Assembly: GCF_009729075.1 (NCBI RefSeq) | Contig: NZ_VTGY01000003.1 | Span: forward strand, 1-64,000 | Direction of reading: 5' to 3' | DNA from: Mycolicibacterium sp. CBMA 226 | Lineage (GTDB): Bacteria > Actinomycetota > Actinomycetes > Mycobacteriales > Mycobacteriaceae | DNA length: 64,000 nt | Shown: positions 52,307-61,438 of the stretch, piece by piece | Layout of the letters: every line of letters begins with the position of its first letter | Numbering within the stretch: the first letter of the stretch is position 1 | Position numbers and translations under genes: made by a program | Notes under the pieces: generated by a model | The model's database searches: none | Seen by the model: the letters and a program-made list of their open reading frames with translations, nothing else | Told to the model about the DNA's origin: nothing

Positions 52307-53977
52307 CTACCCCGCCCGGGCGGCGGTGAGCCGCTGCATGTCGGCCATGCCCTGTTCCTGGGCGTCGTGCATCCAGGCCGGCAGTGGCGCCCGCAGCTCG
52401 GGCAGCACCTCGTTGTCGAGCAACCCTTGCAGCTTGGCCTGCTTGGCGCTGCGGCCCGCCTGGTTGTCGAGTTCCTGTGCGCCCGCGGGCGATTCGTAGT
52501 CGTAGAGCTCGTAGTCGATCCTGCGGGTGCCGTCGGCCTCCATGCTGCCCGGCTGCCAGTACGAGTAGCGGCCGAACTTGGCGTCCGGCGTCCGCACCGC
52601 GACGATGTGACTGGGCGCCGAGGTCGGAATCTCGGTGGGCACCGTGCCGCCGCCGAACATCTTCAGCACCGCAGGCGACTTCATCAGCGTTGCCATCTCT
52701 TCGACGGACATGTCGTCGGTCGCGTGGGCCACCCAGGGCCGGCCCGCCGCTCCGGGATCGGCCGCGATCGCGGCGATGTCGCCGCGCGCCTGCATGTAGG
52801 CAAAGCGGCTGTCCGAGCGCCAGCCGTTGCCGCCGGCAGCGATGGTGAGCAGCAGCGGTGCGATGTCCACGCTGGAGGTGAGGTGTCGCCGTCGCTCACC
52901 GGGTTTCGGGGTCAGGTGGCCGGCGGGGTCGTGGATGTAGAGCGGCACCCGGATCGACTCTTCATAGACCGCCGCGCCCTTGCCGCGCAGGCCGTGCGAG
53001 CCGGCGTACTCGCCGTGGTCGGAGGTGAACACGACGACGGTGTCGCGCTGCACGTCCGGGCGCGAGGCGAGGGTGTCGAGCACGCGGCCGATCTGCACAT
53101 CCACCTGCTGATGCAGCCATAGGTAGTTGTCGAGGCACCGGGCCCACTGCGCTGCCATCTCTGGTCCCGAATACGGCACCGGGCCGGTCATCAGCGGCGA
53201 CATGAAGTTCATGTAGTCGATCTGCAGTTGCGGCTTACCACGGCGGCGCAGGTCGTCGGAGTTCTCGAAGTTGACGGGCGTGCCGGAGAAGACGCGCGGA
53301 ACGTCGTCCGGCAGTGGGTTTCTCGGCCACCAGCAGATGTCGTGCGGGTTGACCAGCGACACCGTGGTGCACCATGGGCCGCTGCCGGCATGGTCGGCGA
53401 ACCAGCCGTCGAACTGGTCGACGATGGTGTGGTCGACCTTGAGCCCCTGGTTCGGGCCACCGTTGGGCGATGGGTACGTGCCGCCGGAAAAACCGTGGGC
53501 GTCAAGGCCGTCCGGGTTGGTGTCGGCGATCTGGCCCAGGTGCCATTTCCCCCACCACCATGTGGTGTAGCCCTGGTCGCGCAGCATGGTGCCCCAGGTC
53601 GGGAAGCGGGGCGCCAGGGTGGATTCGGTTGGCCCTTCTCCGGTGTACAGGCAGCCCGTCTGGTGTGAGTAGAGCCCCGTGGTCAGGACGCCGCGCGACG
53701 GCGTGCACATGTTGGACGCCGTGTAGTGCGACTCGAAGGAGACGCTGCGCTGCCGCAGCCGGTCGAGGTTGGGGAGCAGTTCGCCGAGCTGTTTGGCATC
53801 GGGAAACCATTGGGGCGCGCGCATCTGGTCGACGACGATCACCAGGATGTTTGGTCTGGTTGCCGAATGTTCGCGGCCGGCCCGGGACAGTAGCTGGTAG
53901 CCACCGACACCCGCCGCGGCCACCCCCGCTGCCGCCGCTGTGCCTTTGAGAACTGTGCGCCGGTCGATGTCCGCCAT
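52307..53977 (-). CDS. Exported sulfatase
   Basis: A 556-residue type I sulfatase. The N-terminus DRRTVLKGTAAAAGVAAAGV is a Tat signal. The formylglycine motif C-T-P-S-R is present in NMCTPSRGVLTTG near residue 90, and metal ligands appear as ILVIVVDQMRAP and VVFTSDHGEYAGSHG. The Cys must be oxidised by a formylglycine-generating enzyme. Substrate unknown: probably a sulfate ester scavenged outside the cell, giving sulfate. Divergent from the FAD monooxygenase gene and convergent with the hydrolase. Confidence 0.92.
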   Translation of the reverse strand: MADIDRRTVLKGTAAAAGVAAAGVGGYQLLSRAGREHSATRPNILVIVVDQMRAPQWFPDAKQLGELLPNLDRLRQRSVSFESHYTASNMCTPSRGVLTTGLYSHQTGCLYTGEGPTESTLAPRFPTWGTMLRDQGYTTWWWGKWHLGQIADTNPDGLDAHGFSGGTYPSPNGGPNQGLKVDHTIVDQFDGWFADHAGSGPWCTTVSLVNPHDICWWPRNPLPDDVPRVFSGTPVNFENSDDLRRRGKPQLQIDYMNFMSPLMTGPVPYSGPEMAAQWARCLDNYLWLHQQVDVQIGRVLDTLASRPDVQRDTVVVFTSDHGEYAGSHGLRGKGAAVYEESIRVPLYIHDPAGHLTPKPGERRRHLTSSVDIAPLLLTIAAGGNGWRSDSRFAYMQARGDIAAIAADPGAAGRPWVAHATDDMSVEEMATLMKSPAVLKMFGGGTVPTEIPTSAPSHIVAVRTPDAKFGRYSYWQPGSMEADGTRRIDYELYDYESPAGAQELDNQAGRSAKQAKLQGLLDNEVLPELRAPLPAWMHDAQEQGMADMQRLTAARAG

Positions 53978-54023
53978 GGGGCCAGCCTAGGAGCGAATGC
54001 TGGGAAAGCCATAGGCTTTCGCC

Positions 54024-55244
54024 ATGGTGCAGCCGACGGTATTGATCAGTGGCGCCGGGATCGCCGGACCGGCCCTGGCGCACTGGCTGGCCGGCAACGG
54101 CTACCGGGTGGTGGTCGTCGAGGCGGCACCGGGCGTCCGCCCGGGCGGGCAGACGGTCGACCTGCGGGGCGCGGGCCGCGAAGTGGTTGCGCGGATGGGT
54201 CTGCTGCCGGCGATGACCGAACGGTGCCTGTTTCAGCGCGGCATCGCCTGGGTGCGCTCCGACGGCACCCGGCGGGCGGAGATGCCGGTCGAGGCGTTCG
54301 ACGGCAACGGGATCGTCTCGGCACTCGAGATCCTGCGCGGCGACCTCGTCGACGTGCTCTACCAGGCCACCCGCGATGTGGCCGAGTACCGCTTCGGCAC
54401 GCGGATTTCCGCGCTCGAGGAGGACGAGTCAGGGGTGCGGGCCACGCTGACCGACGGCTGCGTGGTGGAGGCCGACCTGGTGGTCGGCGCCGACGGCCCG
54501 CATTCGGCGGTGCGGCAGTTGGCATTCGGTCCGGAGGAGCAGTTCATCCGCCGGTTGGGCGGCTACAACGCGTGGTTCACCGCGCCAGACATGATCGGGC
54601 TGGACGGCTGGTTCCTCATGTTCCAGGCCGCCGGTGGGCTCAACGCGTCACTGCGGCCGTCGCACGACGCCGCGACGGCCAAGGCCGGGCTGGCATTCCG
54701 GTCCGGGCCCATCGAGTACGACCGCCGCGACCCGGACGCGCAGCGCGCGATCCTGACCGAGCGGTTCCGCGACGCCGGCTGGTACTGCGATGAACTACTC
54801 ACTGCCGCAGCCCAATCCGAGGACTTCTACTTCGACGACTTCGTCCAGGTGCACATGGATACCTGGTCTGCGGGCCGGGTCACGCTGTGCGGGGACGCCG
54901 GGTACTGCGCATCGCCGCTCTCCGGCTTGGGCACCAGCCTGGCCCTGGTCGGGGCATATGTGCTTGCGGGTGAGCTCGGGCCGGCCGCGGCATTCGACAC
55001 GGCCCGGATCGGGGCGGCGTTGCGCCGCTACGAGACCGTCATGCGGCCGTACGTCGACCGGTGCCAGGATCTGCCCGCCGGTCTCGACGGATACGCGCCG
55101 GCCTCCGAACGTGACATCGCCATCGGCGCGGTCGTCATGAAATGGGTCCAGCGCTGGCCGCTGCGGCGGTGGGCGGGCCGCAAGTGGTTCTCCACGGCCG
55201 AGTCGATCGATCTGCCGGACTATCGGTCGTACGTCGGCGGGTGA
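54024..55244 (+). CDS. FAD-dependent aromatic/polyketide-type monooxygenase
   Basis: A 406-residue group A flavin monooxygenase (PHBH-like). Rossmann VLISGAGIAGPALAHWLAGN at the N-terminus, the DG motif VVGADGPHSAVRQLA near 152, and the GD motif LCGDAGYCASPLSGLGTSLA near 285. No membrane segment. The closest functional class (tetracycline- or rifampicin-type hydroxylases against catabolic hydroxylases) cannot be settled by reading. Its 3' end overlaps the convergent AraC gene by 25 bp. Confidence 0.88.
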   Translation: MVQPTVLISGAGIAGPALAHWLAGNGYRVVVVEAAPGVRPGGQTVDLRGAGREVVARMGLLPAMTERCLFQRGIAWVRSDGTRRAEMPVEAFDGNGIVSALEILRGDLVDVLYQATRDVAEYRFGTRISALEEDESGVRATLTDGCVVEADLVVGADGPHSAVRQLAFGPEEQFIRRLGGYNAWFTAPDMIGLDGWFLMFQAAGGLNASLRPSHDAATAKAGLAFRSGPIEYDRRDPDAQRAILTERFRDAGWYCDELLTAAAQSEDFYFDDFVQVHMDTWSAGRVTLCGDAGYCASPLSGLGTSLALVGAYVLAGELGPAAAFDTARIGAALRRYETVMRPYVDRCQDLPAGLDGYAPASERDIAIGAVVMKWVQRWPLRRWAGRKWFSTAESIDLPDYRSYVGG

Positions 55245-56224
55245 CCGGTCCATTTGATGTATGCCCGGCGGAACTCTCGCGGGTCGGTGAACCCGACCTC
55301 GGCGGCGATGGCGTGGATTGGCATACCCGTCTCGCGGACCAGATACCGCGCGCGTTCGCTGCGCACCTTGTCGCGCAGCGCGATGAACTGCTGTCCACCG
55401 GCGCTGAGGCGCCGTCGCAGGGTGCGTTCGGTGACGCCCAGCCGCTTGGCAACCTGAGCCATGGTCAACGGATCGCGCACACTGTCGCGCAACATCGTCT
55501 CGACCGTCTGCACCACATCGGTCGGCAGGTCGTCCTGGGCGACCATGTCGCGGCACGCGGCAACGGCGACGGCATGCGTCGCCGGATCGGCGCGCGGTAG
55601 CCGCTGCGACCACAGCGGGTCCGGGAACGCCAGCCGGTTGGCGTCGGCGCTGAACAGGACCGGGCAGCCGAAGAACTCCCGATAGCGGTGCGCATACACC
55701 GGAGGCGGGTAGCTGACCTGGACGTATTCGGGCGTCTGCTGCGGCAGCTCGAGCACGGTCCGGACCGTGACCAGGACACTGCAGAACAGCTCCTCACACA
55801 GGAACGGCAGCAGCTCCGGTTCCGGACGGCGCTCGTAGGCGCGCAGCGCGAAGGTGTCACCGACGAGCTCGGCGCCGACGTCCATCAGACTGCCGGCGCT
55901 CTGGTGCAGTTCCAGGCCGACTGCCATTGCCGCGCCGAGGTTTTCGGCGGAACGAATGGCCAGTCCGAGCACGCCGAACGACACGAACATGTCGCGCGCC
56001 CCGACGTCGATACCGAGGCCCCGGTCCGGCATGGCGCGGACCGCGTGCCGCAGCACGAGCGCCGCCTGCCGGAACGACACCCGCGTCGCGGGCGAGTTGA
56101 GCGTCGTGGCCGACAGGCCTGCCGCCGCCAGCCACCGCTCCGTGGGCAGACCGGCGCGGTCGGCGACCTCGACGACGTTGACGAGCACCGACGTCGGGAT
56201 CAAGGCCGCGTCTTCCCGATCCAC
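55220..56224 (-). CDS. AraC-family transcriptional regulator
   Basis: A 334-residue regulator with an N-terminal ligand domain of the Arabinose_bd/OruR type (ADRAGLPTERWLAAAGLSAT, GLGIDVGARDMFVSFGVLGL) and two C-terminal AraC helix-turn-helix units (VAKRLGVTERTLRRRLSAGG, IHAIAAEVGFTDPREFRRAY) ending the protein. Divergent, 88 bp apart, from the PLP enzyme-lactone oxidase-amidase operon, which is its likely target. Ligand unknown. Confidence 0.92.
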   Translation of the reverse strand: MDREDAALIPTSVLVNVVEVADRAGLPTERWLAAAGLSATTLNSPATRVSFRQAALVLRHAVRAMPDRGLGIDVGARDMFVSFGVLGLAIRSAENLGAAMAVGLELHQSAGSLMDVGAELVGDTFALRAYERRPEPELLPFLCEELFCSVLVTVRTVLELPQQTPEYVQVSYPPPVYAHRYREFFGCPVLFSADANRLAFPDPLWSQRLPRADPATHAVAVAACRDMVAQDDLPTDVVQTVETMLRDSVRDPLTMAQVAKRLGVTERTLRRRLSAGGQQFIALRDKVRSERARYLVRETGMPIHAIAAEVGFTDPREFRRAYIKWTGHPPTYDR

Positions 56225-56312
56225 CCCACCTCCCAGATGTGTCCGGTTTTCCCCCCATTGTGGTCACAGATGCCCTCGTGCGCACCCATCGAAATCCGGT
56301 TAGCTCCGGTCC

Positions 56313-57581
56313 ATGGTCACGTCAATGCCGGTCGATCTGTCGAGGCCACCTTCCGTCGAGGGGTCGTGGGCGCGCCCAGACAGCTATTGGCCGGCGTTGA
56401 CTGACGCAACTGCGCATCTGGAAGCTCCGCTGGCCGCGATCGAACTCGACGCATTGCGCCACAACGTGCACGACCTGCGCCGCCGCGCGGCCGGGACACC
56501 AATCCGGGTGGCGTCCAAATCGGTGCGGTCGCGGACGATCCTCGACGCCGTCACGGCTCTGGAGGGCTACGCCGGCGTGCTGGCGTTCACGTTGCCCGAG
56601 GCGCTGTGGCTGGCCGCAGGCGACGCGACGCACGCGCCGCACGATGACGTCGTCGTCGGCTACCCGACGGCCGACCGGACCGCGATCGCCCGGCTGGCGT
56701 CCGCACCGGAATTGGCGGCCCGGGTGACGCTCATGGTGGACTCCCCCGCCCAACTCGATCTGGTGGACAGCGTCGCCGCGCCGTCGACGCGCCCGGCGCT
56801 GCGTGTCTGCCTGGACCTCGACGCCTCGTGGCAGGCGCCGCTCCTCGGACACGTCGGGGTGCGTCGCTCCCCCGTGCACACCGCGGCGCAGGCCCGCGCC
56901 ATGGCCGCGGCCATCGCCGCTCGCCTTGGCTTCACGCTCGTGGGCCTGATGTCGTACGAGGCCCAGATCGCCGGTGTCGGTGACGACGTCCGCGGCCAGC
57001 CCGCGCGGTCACACCTGATCCGGTGGATGCAGCGACGGTCCAAGGACGAACTCCTCGAACGCCGCGGTCTCGCGGTGTCCGCGGTCCGACAGGTGGCGGA
57101 GCTCGAGTTCGTCAACGGCGGTGGGACCGGATCCGCGGAGTTCACCGCGTCGGATCCGGCGGTCACCGAAATCGCCGCCGGCAGTGGCCTTTTCGGGCCG
57201 CATCTGTTCGACACCTACCGCGGTTTCACACCGGCACCGGCCGCCGCATTCGCCCTGCCCGTGGTGCGCAAGCCCACGCCGCGGATCGCGACGGTGCTGG
57301 GCGGCGGCTGGATCGCTTCCGGACCGCCGGCCCGCGACCGGGTGCCGCTGCCGGTCTGGCCGCCGGGACTGGGTCTGCTGCCGCAGGAGATGGCCGGCGA
57401 GGTGCAGACCCCGGCCACCGGTGCGGCCGCGGCCGCACTGTCCGTCGGCGACCGCGTGTGGTTCCGGCACTGCAAGGCCGGCGAGCTGAGCGAGCACGTC
57501 GACCGGTTCGCCTTGGTCCGTGACGGCAGCACCGTCGGCGCGGCGCCCACCTACCGAGGCGAAGGGAAGACGTTCCTGTGA
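56313..57581 (+). CDS. Alanine-racemase-fold PLP enzyme (D-serine/D-threonine aldolase-like)
   Basis: A 422-residue enzyme of the amino-acid deaminase/aldolase group (Rv1769-like). An N-terminal barrel of alanine-racemase type (AAIELDALRHNVHDLRRRA, then IRVASKSVRSRTIL with the PLP Lys in SKS) is followed by LDASWQAPLLGHVGVRRSPV and a C-terminal metal-binding D-threonine-aldolase-like region (VWFRHCKAGELSEHVDRFAL with His/Cys ligands). Probably acts on a D-amino acid or beta-hydroxy amino acid. It overlaps the lactone oxidase by 4 bp. Confidence 0.85.
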   Translation: MVTSMPVDLSRPPSVEGSWARPDSYWPALTDATAHLEAPLAAIELDALRHNVHDLRRRAAGTPIRVASKSVRSRTILDAVTALEGYAGVLAFTLPEALWLAAGDATHAPHDDVVVGYPTADRTAIARLASAPELAARVTLMVDSPAQLDLVDSVAAPSTRPALRVCLDLDASWQAPLLGHVGVRRSPVHTAAQARAMAAAIAARLGFTLVGLMSYEAQIAGVGDDVRGQPARSHLIRWMQRRSKDELLERRGLAVSAVRQVAELEFVNGGGTGSAEFTASDPAVTEIAAGSGLFGPHLFDTYRGFTPAPAAAFALPVVRKPTPRIATVLGGGWIASGPPARDRVPLPVWPPGLGLLPQEMAGEVQTPATGAAAAALSVGDRVWFRHCKAGELSEHVDRFALVRDGSTVGAAPTYRGEGKTFL

Positions 57582-58876
57582 GCTGGACCAACTGGGGGCG
57601 CTGTGAGACCGCGTACCCGACGGAAGTCCTGCGGCCCAGGACGGTTCAGGAAGTGTGCGACGCCGTCGCCCGCGCGACCGCCGCCGGCCGGCTCGTCAAG
57701 GTCGTCGGTTCCGGGCACAGCTTCACCGGCATCGCCGTCGCGCCCGACATCCAGATGGACCTGGCCGGCGTGACCGGCGTGATCGACGTCGACCGGATTC
57801 GCCAGCGGGTCACCGTCGGCGGCGGAACTCCGCTGTGGCAACTGACGCGACTGCTGGCACGGCACGGCCTCGCACTCGAGAACATGGGCGACATCGACCG
57901 TCAGACCATCTCCGGCGCAATCTCGACCGGCACCCACGGCACCGGTCTGGCCTTCGGCGGCCTGGCGACCCAGGTGGTCGGGCTGACCCTGGTCTCGGGT
58001 AGCGGTGAACTGGTCCGCGTCGACGAGGAGCAGAGCAGCGAGTTGCTGCCGGCGGCGCGGGTGGGCCTGGGCGCGCTCGGGATCATCGTGGAAGTGACGC
58101 TGCAGTGCGTTCCCGGTTTCGCGATTCACGCCATCGAGCGCGTCGAGCCGGTCGACGACGTCGTCGCCACGTTCGATGAACGTTGCACGCACACAGACCA
58201 TTTCGAGTTCTTCTGGTTACCGCACACCGATACGGCGTTCACCAAGGCCAACATCCGGCTGCCCGCCTACACCCCGCTCGAGCCGACCAACCGGGTGTCG
58301 CAGTGGATCGAGGAAGAGCTGGTCGAGAACGGCGTGCTCGGGGCGATCTGCGCCGTGGGCAGTGCGCTGCCGGCCGCCGTCCCCACGCTGAACCGCGCCG
58401 TCACCCGGTTCCTGTCCGACCGCGAGCACACGCAACGCTCCGACCGCGTCTTCACCTCGCCGCGCCGGGTGCGGTTCCGCGAGATGGAATACGCCCTCCC
58501 CTACGAGTCGATGGGTCCCGCGTTCGACGAGGTACGCAGTCTGATCACCGAAAAGGGCTGGCGCATCGGCTTTCCCATCGAAGTCCGCGCTACCGCTGCC
58601 GACGAGAACTGGTTGTCCACCGCGTACGGCCGCCGCAGTGCGTACATCGCGGTACACCGCTATGTATGCGACGATCCGACCGAGTACTTCCGCGCCGTCG
58701 AGCAGATCATGCGCCGCCATGACGGGCGCCCGCACTGGGGCAAGATGCACAACCGTACCGCCGAGGATCTGCGTGACACCTATCCGCGATTCGACGACTT
58801 CCTCGCTGTTCGCGAAAAGCTCGATCCCAGCCGAACTTTCGCCAACCACTACCTACACCGAGTGCTCGGGGAATGA
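57578..58876 (+). CDS. FAD-linked L-gulono/D-arabinono-lactone oxidase-like dehydrogenase
   Basis: A 432-residue VAO-type oxidoreductase of the GulDH (Rv1771) family. FAD domain: VVGSGHSFTGIAVAPDIQMD (V-G-x-G-H-S) and GDIDRQTISGAISTGTHGTG. The C-terminal ALO domain ends HWGKMHNRTAEDLRDTYPRF with the family's H-W-G-K. GulDH makes L-ascorbate from gulonolactone in vitro. It lies beside the PLP enzyme just as Rv1769 lies near Rv1771. Start GTG 57578 within the previous stop (GTGA); overlaps the amidase start region. Confidence 0.9.
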   Translation: MSWTNWGRCETAYPTEVLRPRTVQEVCDAVARATAAGRLVKVVGSGHSFTGIAVAPDIQMDLAGVTGVIDVDRIRQRVTVGGGTPLWQLTRLLARHGLALENMGDIDRQTISGAISTGTHGTGLAFGGLATQVVGLTLVSGSGELVRVDEEQSSELLPAARVGLGALGIIVEVTLQCVPGFAIHAIERVEPVDDVVATFDERCTHTDHFEFFWLPHTDTAFTKANIRLPAYTPLEPTNRVSQWIEEELVENGVLGAICAVGSALPAAVPTLNRAVTRFLSDREHTQRSDRVFTSPRRVRFREMEYALPYESMGPAFDEVRSLITEKGWRIGFPIEVRATAADENWLSTAYGRRSAYIAVHRYVCDDPTEYFRAVEQIMRRHDGRPHWGKMHNRTAEDLRDTYPRFDDFLAVREKLDPSRTFANHYLHRVLGE

Positions 58877-58884
58877 GGAAACAG

Positions 58885-60303
58885 ATGACCGCCATCCACG
58901 CCTTCGGCGACGACGCGCTGGGTGACCACGACGCCGTCGCGCTGGCCCAGTTGGTCCGCGACATGCAGGTCAGCCCCGATGAACTCGCTGCCGCCGCAAC
59001 GGCCCGCGCGCAACTGGTCGACCCCACGTTGCGGGCGGTGGCCGGCAAGCCGACGCCCCGGCACAGCGCCGACCCGAACGCGGAATTCTTCGGTGTCCCA
59101 ACCTTCATCAAGGACAACACCGACGTCGCGGGCCTGCCGACCACGCACGGCTCGGAGGCGTTTGCAGCCCGGCCCGCGAAGAAGGACGGCGCCTACACGA
59201 CGCAGCTCCTCAGCACCGGCATGACGCTCATGGGCAAGACCCGGATGCCCGAGTTCGGTTTCAACGCCACCACGGAGTACATGACCGAGGAACCCGTCCG
59301 GAACCCGTGGCACACCGAATATTCCGTCGGCGCCTCCTCGGGCGGGTCGGCCGCGCTGGTCGCCGCGGGTGTCGTGCCCATCGCGCACGCCAATGACGGC
59401 GGCGGCTCCATCCGCATCCCTGCCGCCTGTGCGGGCCTGGTCGGGCTCAAGCCGAGCCGGGGACGGCACCGCGACGGCGAGCAGGTCCGTCATCTGCCCA
59501 TCAACATGATCTCCGAGGGCGTCCTGACCCGGAGCGTCCGCGACACCGCGGCGTACGTCGCCGCCTGCGAGAACCACTGGCGCAACCCGAAACTCGCCCC
59601 CATCGGCCGGGTGAGCGGCCCGGCGCGGCGAACCCTCCGCGTCGGCCTGCTGTTCGACAGCGTCACCGGTGAGCCGGTCGACGACGCCACGCGCGCCGCC
59701 GTCGAAGACACTGCGGCGCTGCTGGAGGCCGCCGGCCACATCGTCGAACCGATCGCGCTGCCCGTCACCGCCCAGTTCGCCGATGACTTCGTCCAGTACT
59801 GGGCGTTGCTGGCCGATCTCGCGGTCGGCACCGGCCGCTTGATCCTCGATCGGTCATTCGATGCCGCCAGGACCGACGGCCTGAGCCGGGGTCTGCGCGC
59901 GCACCACCGCCGGAATCTGCACCGCACCCCAGGAGCCGTCCTGCGCCTGCGGCGGGTCGCCGACCAGTACGCGCAGATGTTCGCCCGACACGAAGTCGTG
60001 CTGTCGCCGGTGCTTTCGCACACGACGCCGACCATCGGCTACCTCGCTCCGACGGTCGAGTTCTCCGATCTCATCGACCGCCTGCGCCGGTACGTCGCCT
60101 ACACGCCGCTCAACAACATCGCGGGAACCCCGGCGATCTCGCTGCCCGCAGGCCTGTCCCCCGACGGCCTGCCGGTCGGCGTCCAACTGTCTGGCGCCTA
60201 CGGTGACGAGCGCACCTTGCTCGAATTGGCCTTCCTCCTGGAGGCCGAACGGCCGTTCGCCCAGCTGGGTTCCTGTCATGCACTCGGCACGACAGTCGGC
60301 TGA
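58885..60303 (+). CDS. Amidase-signature hydrolase
   Basis: A protein of 472 residues from ATG 58885, behind GAGGAAAC; ATG 58873 would overlap the previous stop but has a poor ribosome site. The amidase triad is in place: Lys in TFIKDNTDVAGLPTTHGS, cis-Ser and nucleophile Ser in SVGASSGGSAALVAAGVVPI and GGGSIRIPAACAGLVGLKPS. Hydrolyses an amide, possibly a nitrogen source or a product of the neighbouring PLP enzyme. Last gene of the operon. Confidence 0.92.
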   Translation: MTAIHAFGDDALGDHDAVALAQLVRDMQVSPDELAAAATARAQLVDPTLRAVAGKPTPRHSADPNAEFFGVPTFIKDNTDVAGLPTTHGSEAFAARPAKKDGAYTTQLLSTGMTLMGKTRMPEFGFNATTEYMTEEPVRNPWHTEYSVGASSGGSAALVAAGVVPIAHANDGGGSIRIPAACAGLVGLKPSRGRHRDGEQVRHLPINMISEGVLTRSVRDTAAYVAACENHWRNPKLAPIGRVSGPARRTLRVGLLFDSVTGEPVDDATRAAVEDTAALLEAAGHIVEPIALPVTAQFADDFVQYWALLADLAVGTGRLILDRSFDAARTDGLSRGLRAHHRRNLHRTPGAVLRLRRVADQYAQMFARHEVVLSPVLSHTTPTIGYLAPTVEFSDLIDRLRRYVAYTPLNNIAGTPAISLPAGLSPDGLPVGVQLSGAYGDERTLLELAFLLEAERPFAQLGSCHALGTTVG

Positions 60304-60313
60304 GGCATAAATA

Positions 60314-60328
60314 TCGCACACCGTGCGA
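60314..60328. promoter_or_regulatory. Palindrome downstream of the amidase gene
   Basis: TCGCACACCGTGCGA, two 6-bp arms with 3 bases between, 11 bases after the amidase stop and about 125 before the aldo/keto reductase start, near an ATAAATAT patch. It may be an operator for the reductase gene or a small terminator. Confidence 0.4.
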
Positions 60329-60453
60329 TGGCTTTGATGTCACCGGGCATGCGAATGTCGTTATGCGCGTTTGATCGTCGCCTCGGCGTGCCGCACCGCA
60401 AACGGGGCCGCGCCGCCGCGTCCGCACCACGCACCGCGTGACAAGGAGCCGGC

Positions 60454-61434
60454 ATGGGACTACGAGGGAAGTTCCGCCAAGGACCGCTCGGCTTGGGAAC
60501 TGCTTCCCTGGGCAGCATGTTTCGCGACGTTTCCGACGATGACGCCGCCGCGTCCCTCGACGCTGCATGGGATCTGGGCACCCGCTACTTCGATACCGCA
60601 CCGTTCTACGGTGCCGGCCTTGCCGAGTTCCGTCTGGGCACAATGCTCTCGCGTCACCAGCGTGATGAGTACGTGTTGAGCACCAAGGTGGGGCGGCTCA
60701 TTCAGAGTGACGGGGCCGGTCGCCGACACAACGTCGTGTTCGACTACACCGAGCTCGGTTCGATGAAGTCGATCGAGGACAGCCTGGTGCGCCTGGGCGT
60801 CGACCGCCTCGACTTCATCTGGGTTCACGACGTCGCGCAGGACTTCCATGGTGATGGCTGGCTCGCGCAGTTCGAGATCGCCCGAACCGGAGCCTTTCGC
60901 GCACTCACCAAGCTGCGCGGCGAGGGCGTCATTCGCGGCTGGGGACTCTGCGTCAACCGCATCGAGCCGATTGAACTCCTGCTGGGGCTCACACAGTCGA
61001 ATCCGGATGGCAGCGTGCTCGCCGAGAGATACACGTTGCTCGACCACAAGCCCGCCCTGAGGCGGATCATGCCGGCGGCACAGCAGCAAGGCGTCGACAT
61101 CATCGTCGACGGGCCGTACAGCTCGGGAATCCTTTCCGGGCGATCACTCTTCGACTATCACCGCACGTCAACGGAGATCACGGCCAAGGTTGCGCGGATC
61201 ACGTCCCTCGCCGATCAATACGAGGTCCCCGTCAAGGCGGCGGCACTCCAATTCTGTCTCGCGCACCCCGCAGTCGTCGCCGTGATCTCTGGAGCCAGCA
61301 CACCGGCAAAGATTGCTGAAGACCATGCCGCACTTGCGACTCCGATACCGAACGCGTTCTGGCACGACCTGCGCGAACAGCAACTGGTCGCTCCCGATGC
61401 GCCGCTGCCGATCGACCGAGCCGAACCGACCTGA
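60454..61434 (+). CDS. Aldo/keto reductase
   Basis: A 326-residue (beta/alpha)8 NADPH reductase of the YajO/pyridoxal-4-dehydrogenase-like group. The catalytic tetrad is visible: Asp and Tyr in RYFDTAPFYGAGLAEFRLG (D-T-A-x-x-Y), Lys in LSTKVGRL, and His in FIWVHDVAQDF. The opening LGLGTASLGSMF is typical. The substrate may be a sugar or lactone, for example L-fucose or galactose; context with a lactone oxidase and sugar-type enzymes fits. It converges on the LuxR regulator with 4 bp between the stops. Confidence 0.9.
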   Translation: MGLRGKFRQGPLGLGTASLGSMFRDVSDDDAAASLDAAWDLGTRYFDTAPFYGAGLAEFRLGTMLSRHQRDEYVLSTKVGRLIQSDGAGRRHNVVFDYTELGSMKSIEDSLVRLGVDRLDFIWVHDVAQDFHGDGWLAQFEIARTGAFRALTKLRGEGVIRGWGLCVNRIEPIELLLGLTQSNPDGSVLAERYTLLDHKPALRRIMPAAQQQGVDIIVDGPYSSGILSGRSLFDYHRTSTEITAKVARITSLADQYEVPVKAAALQFCLAHPAVVAVISGASTPAKIAEDHAALATPIPNAFWHDLREQQLVAPDAPLPIDRAEPT

Positions 61435-61438
61435 CTCG

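Noticed and set aside
56225..56312. CRP-like site TGTGGTCACA in the AraC divergent gap
   Set aside because: The half-sites TGTG/CACA are only 2 bases apart instead of the usual spacing, so it does not fit a CRP operator.
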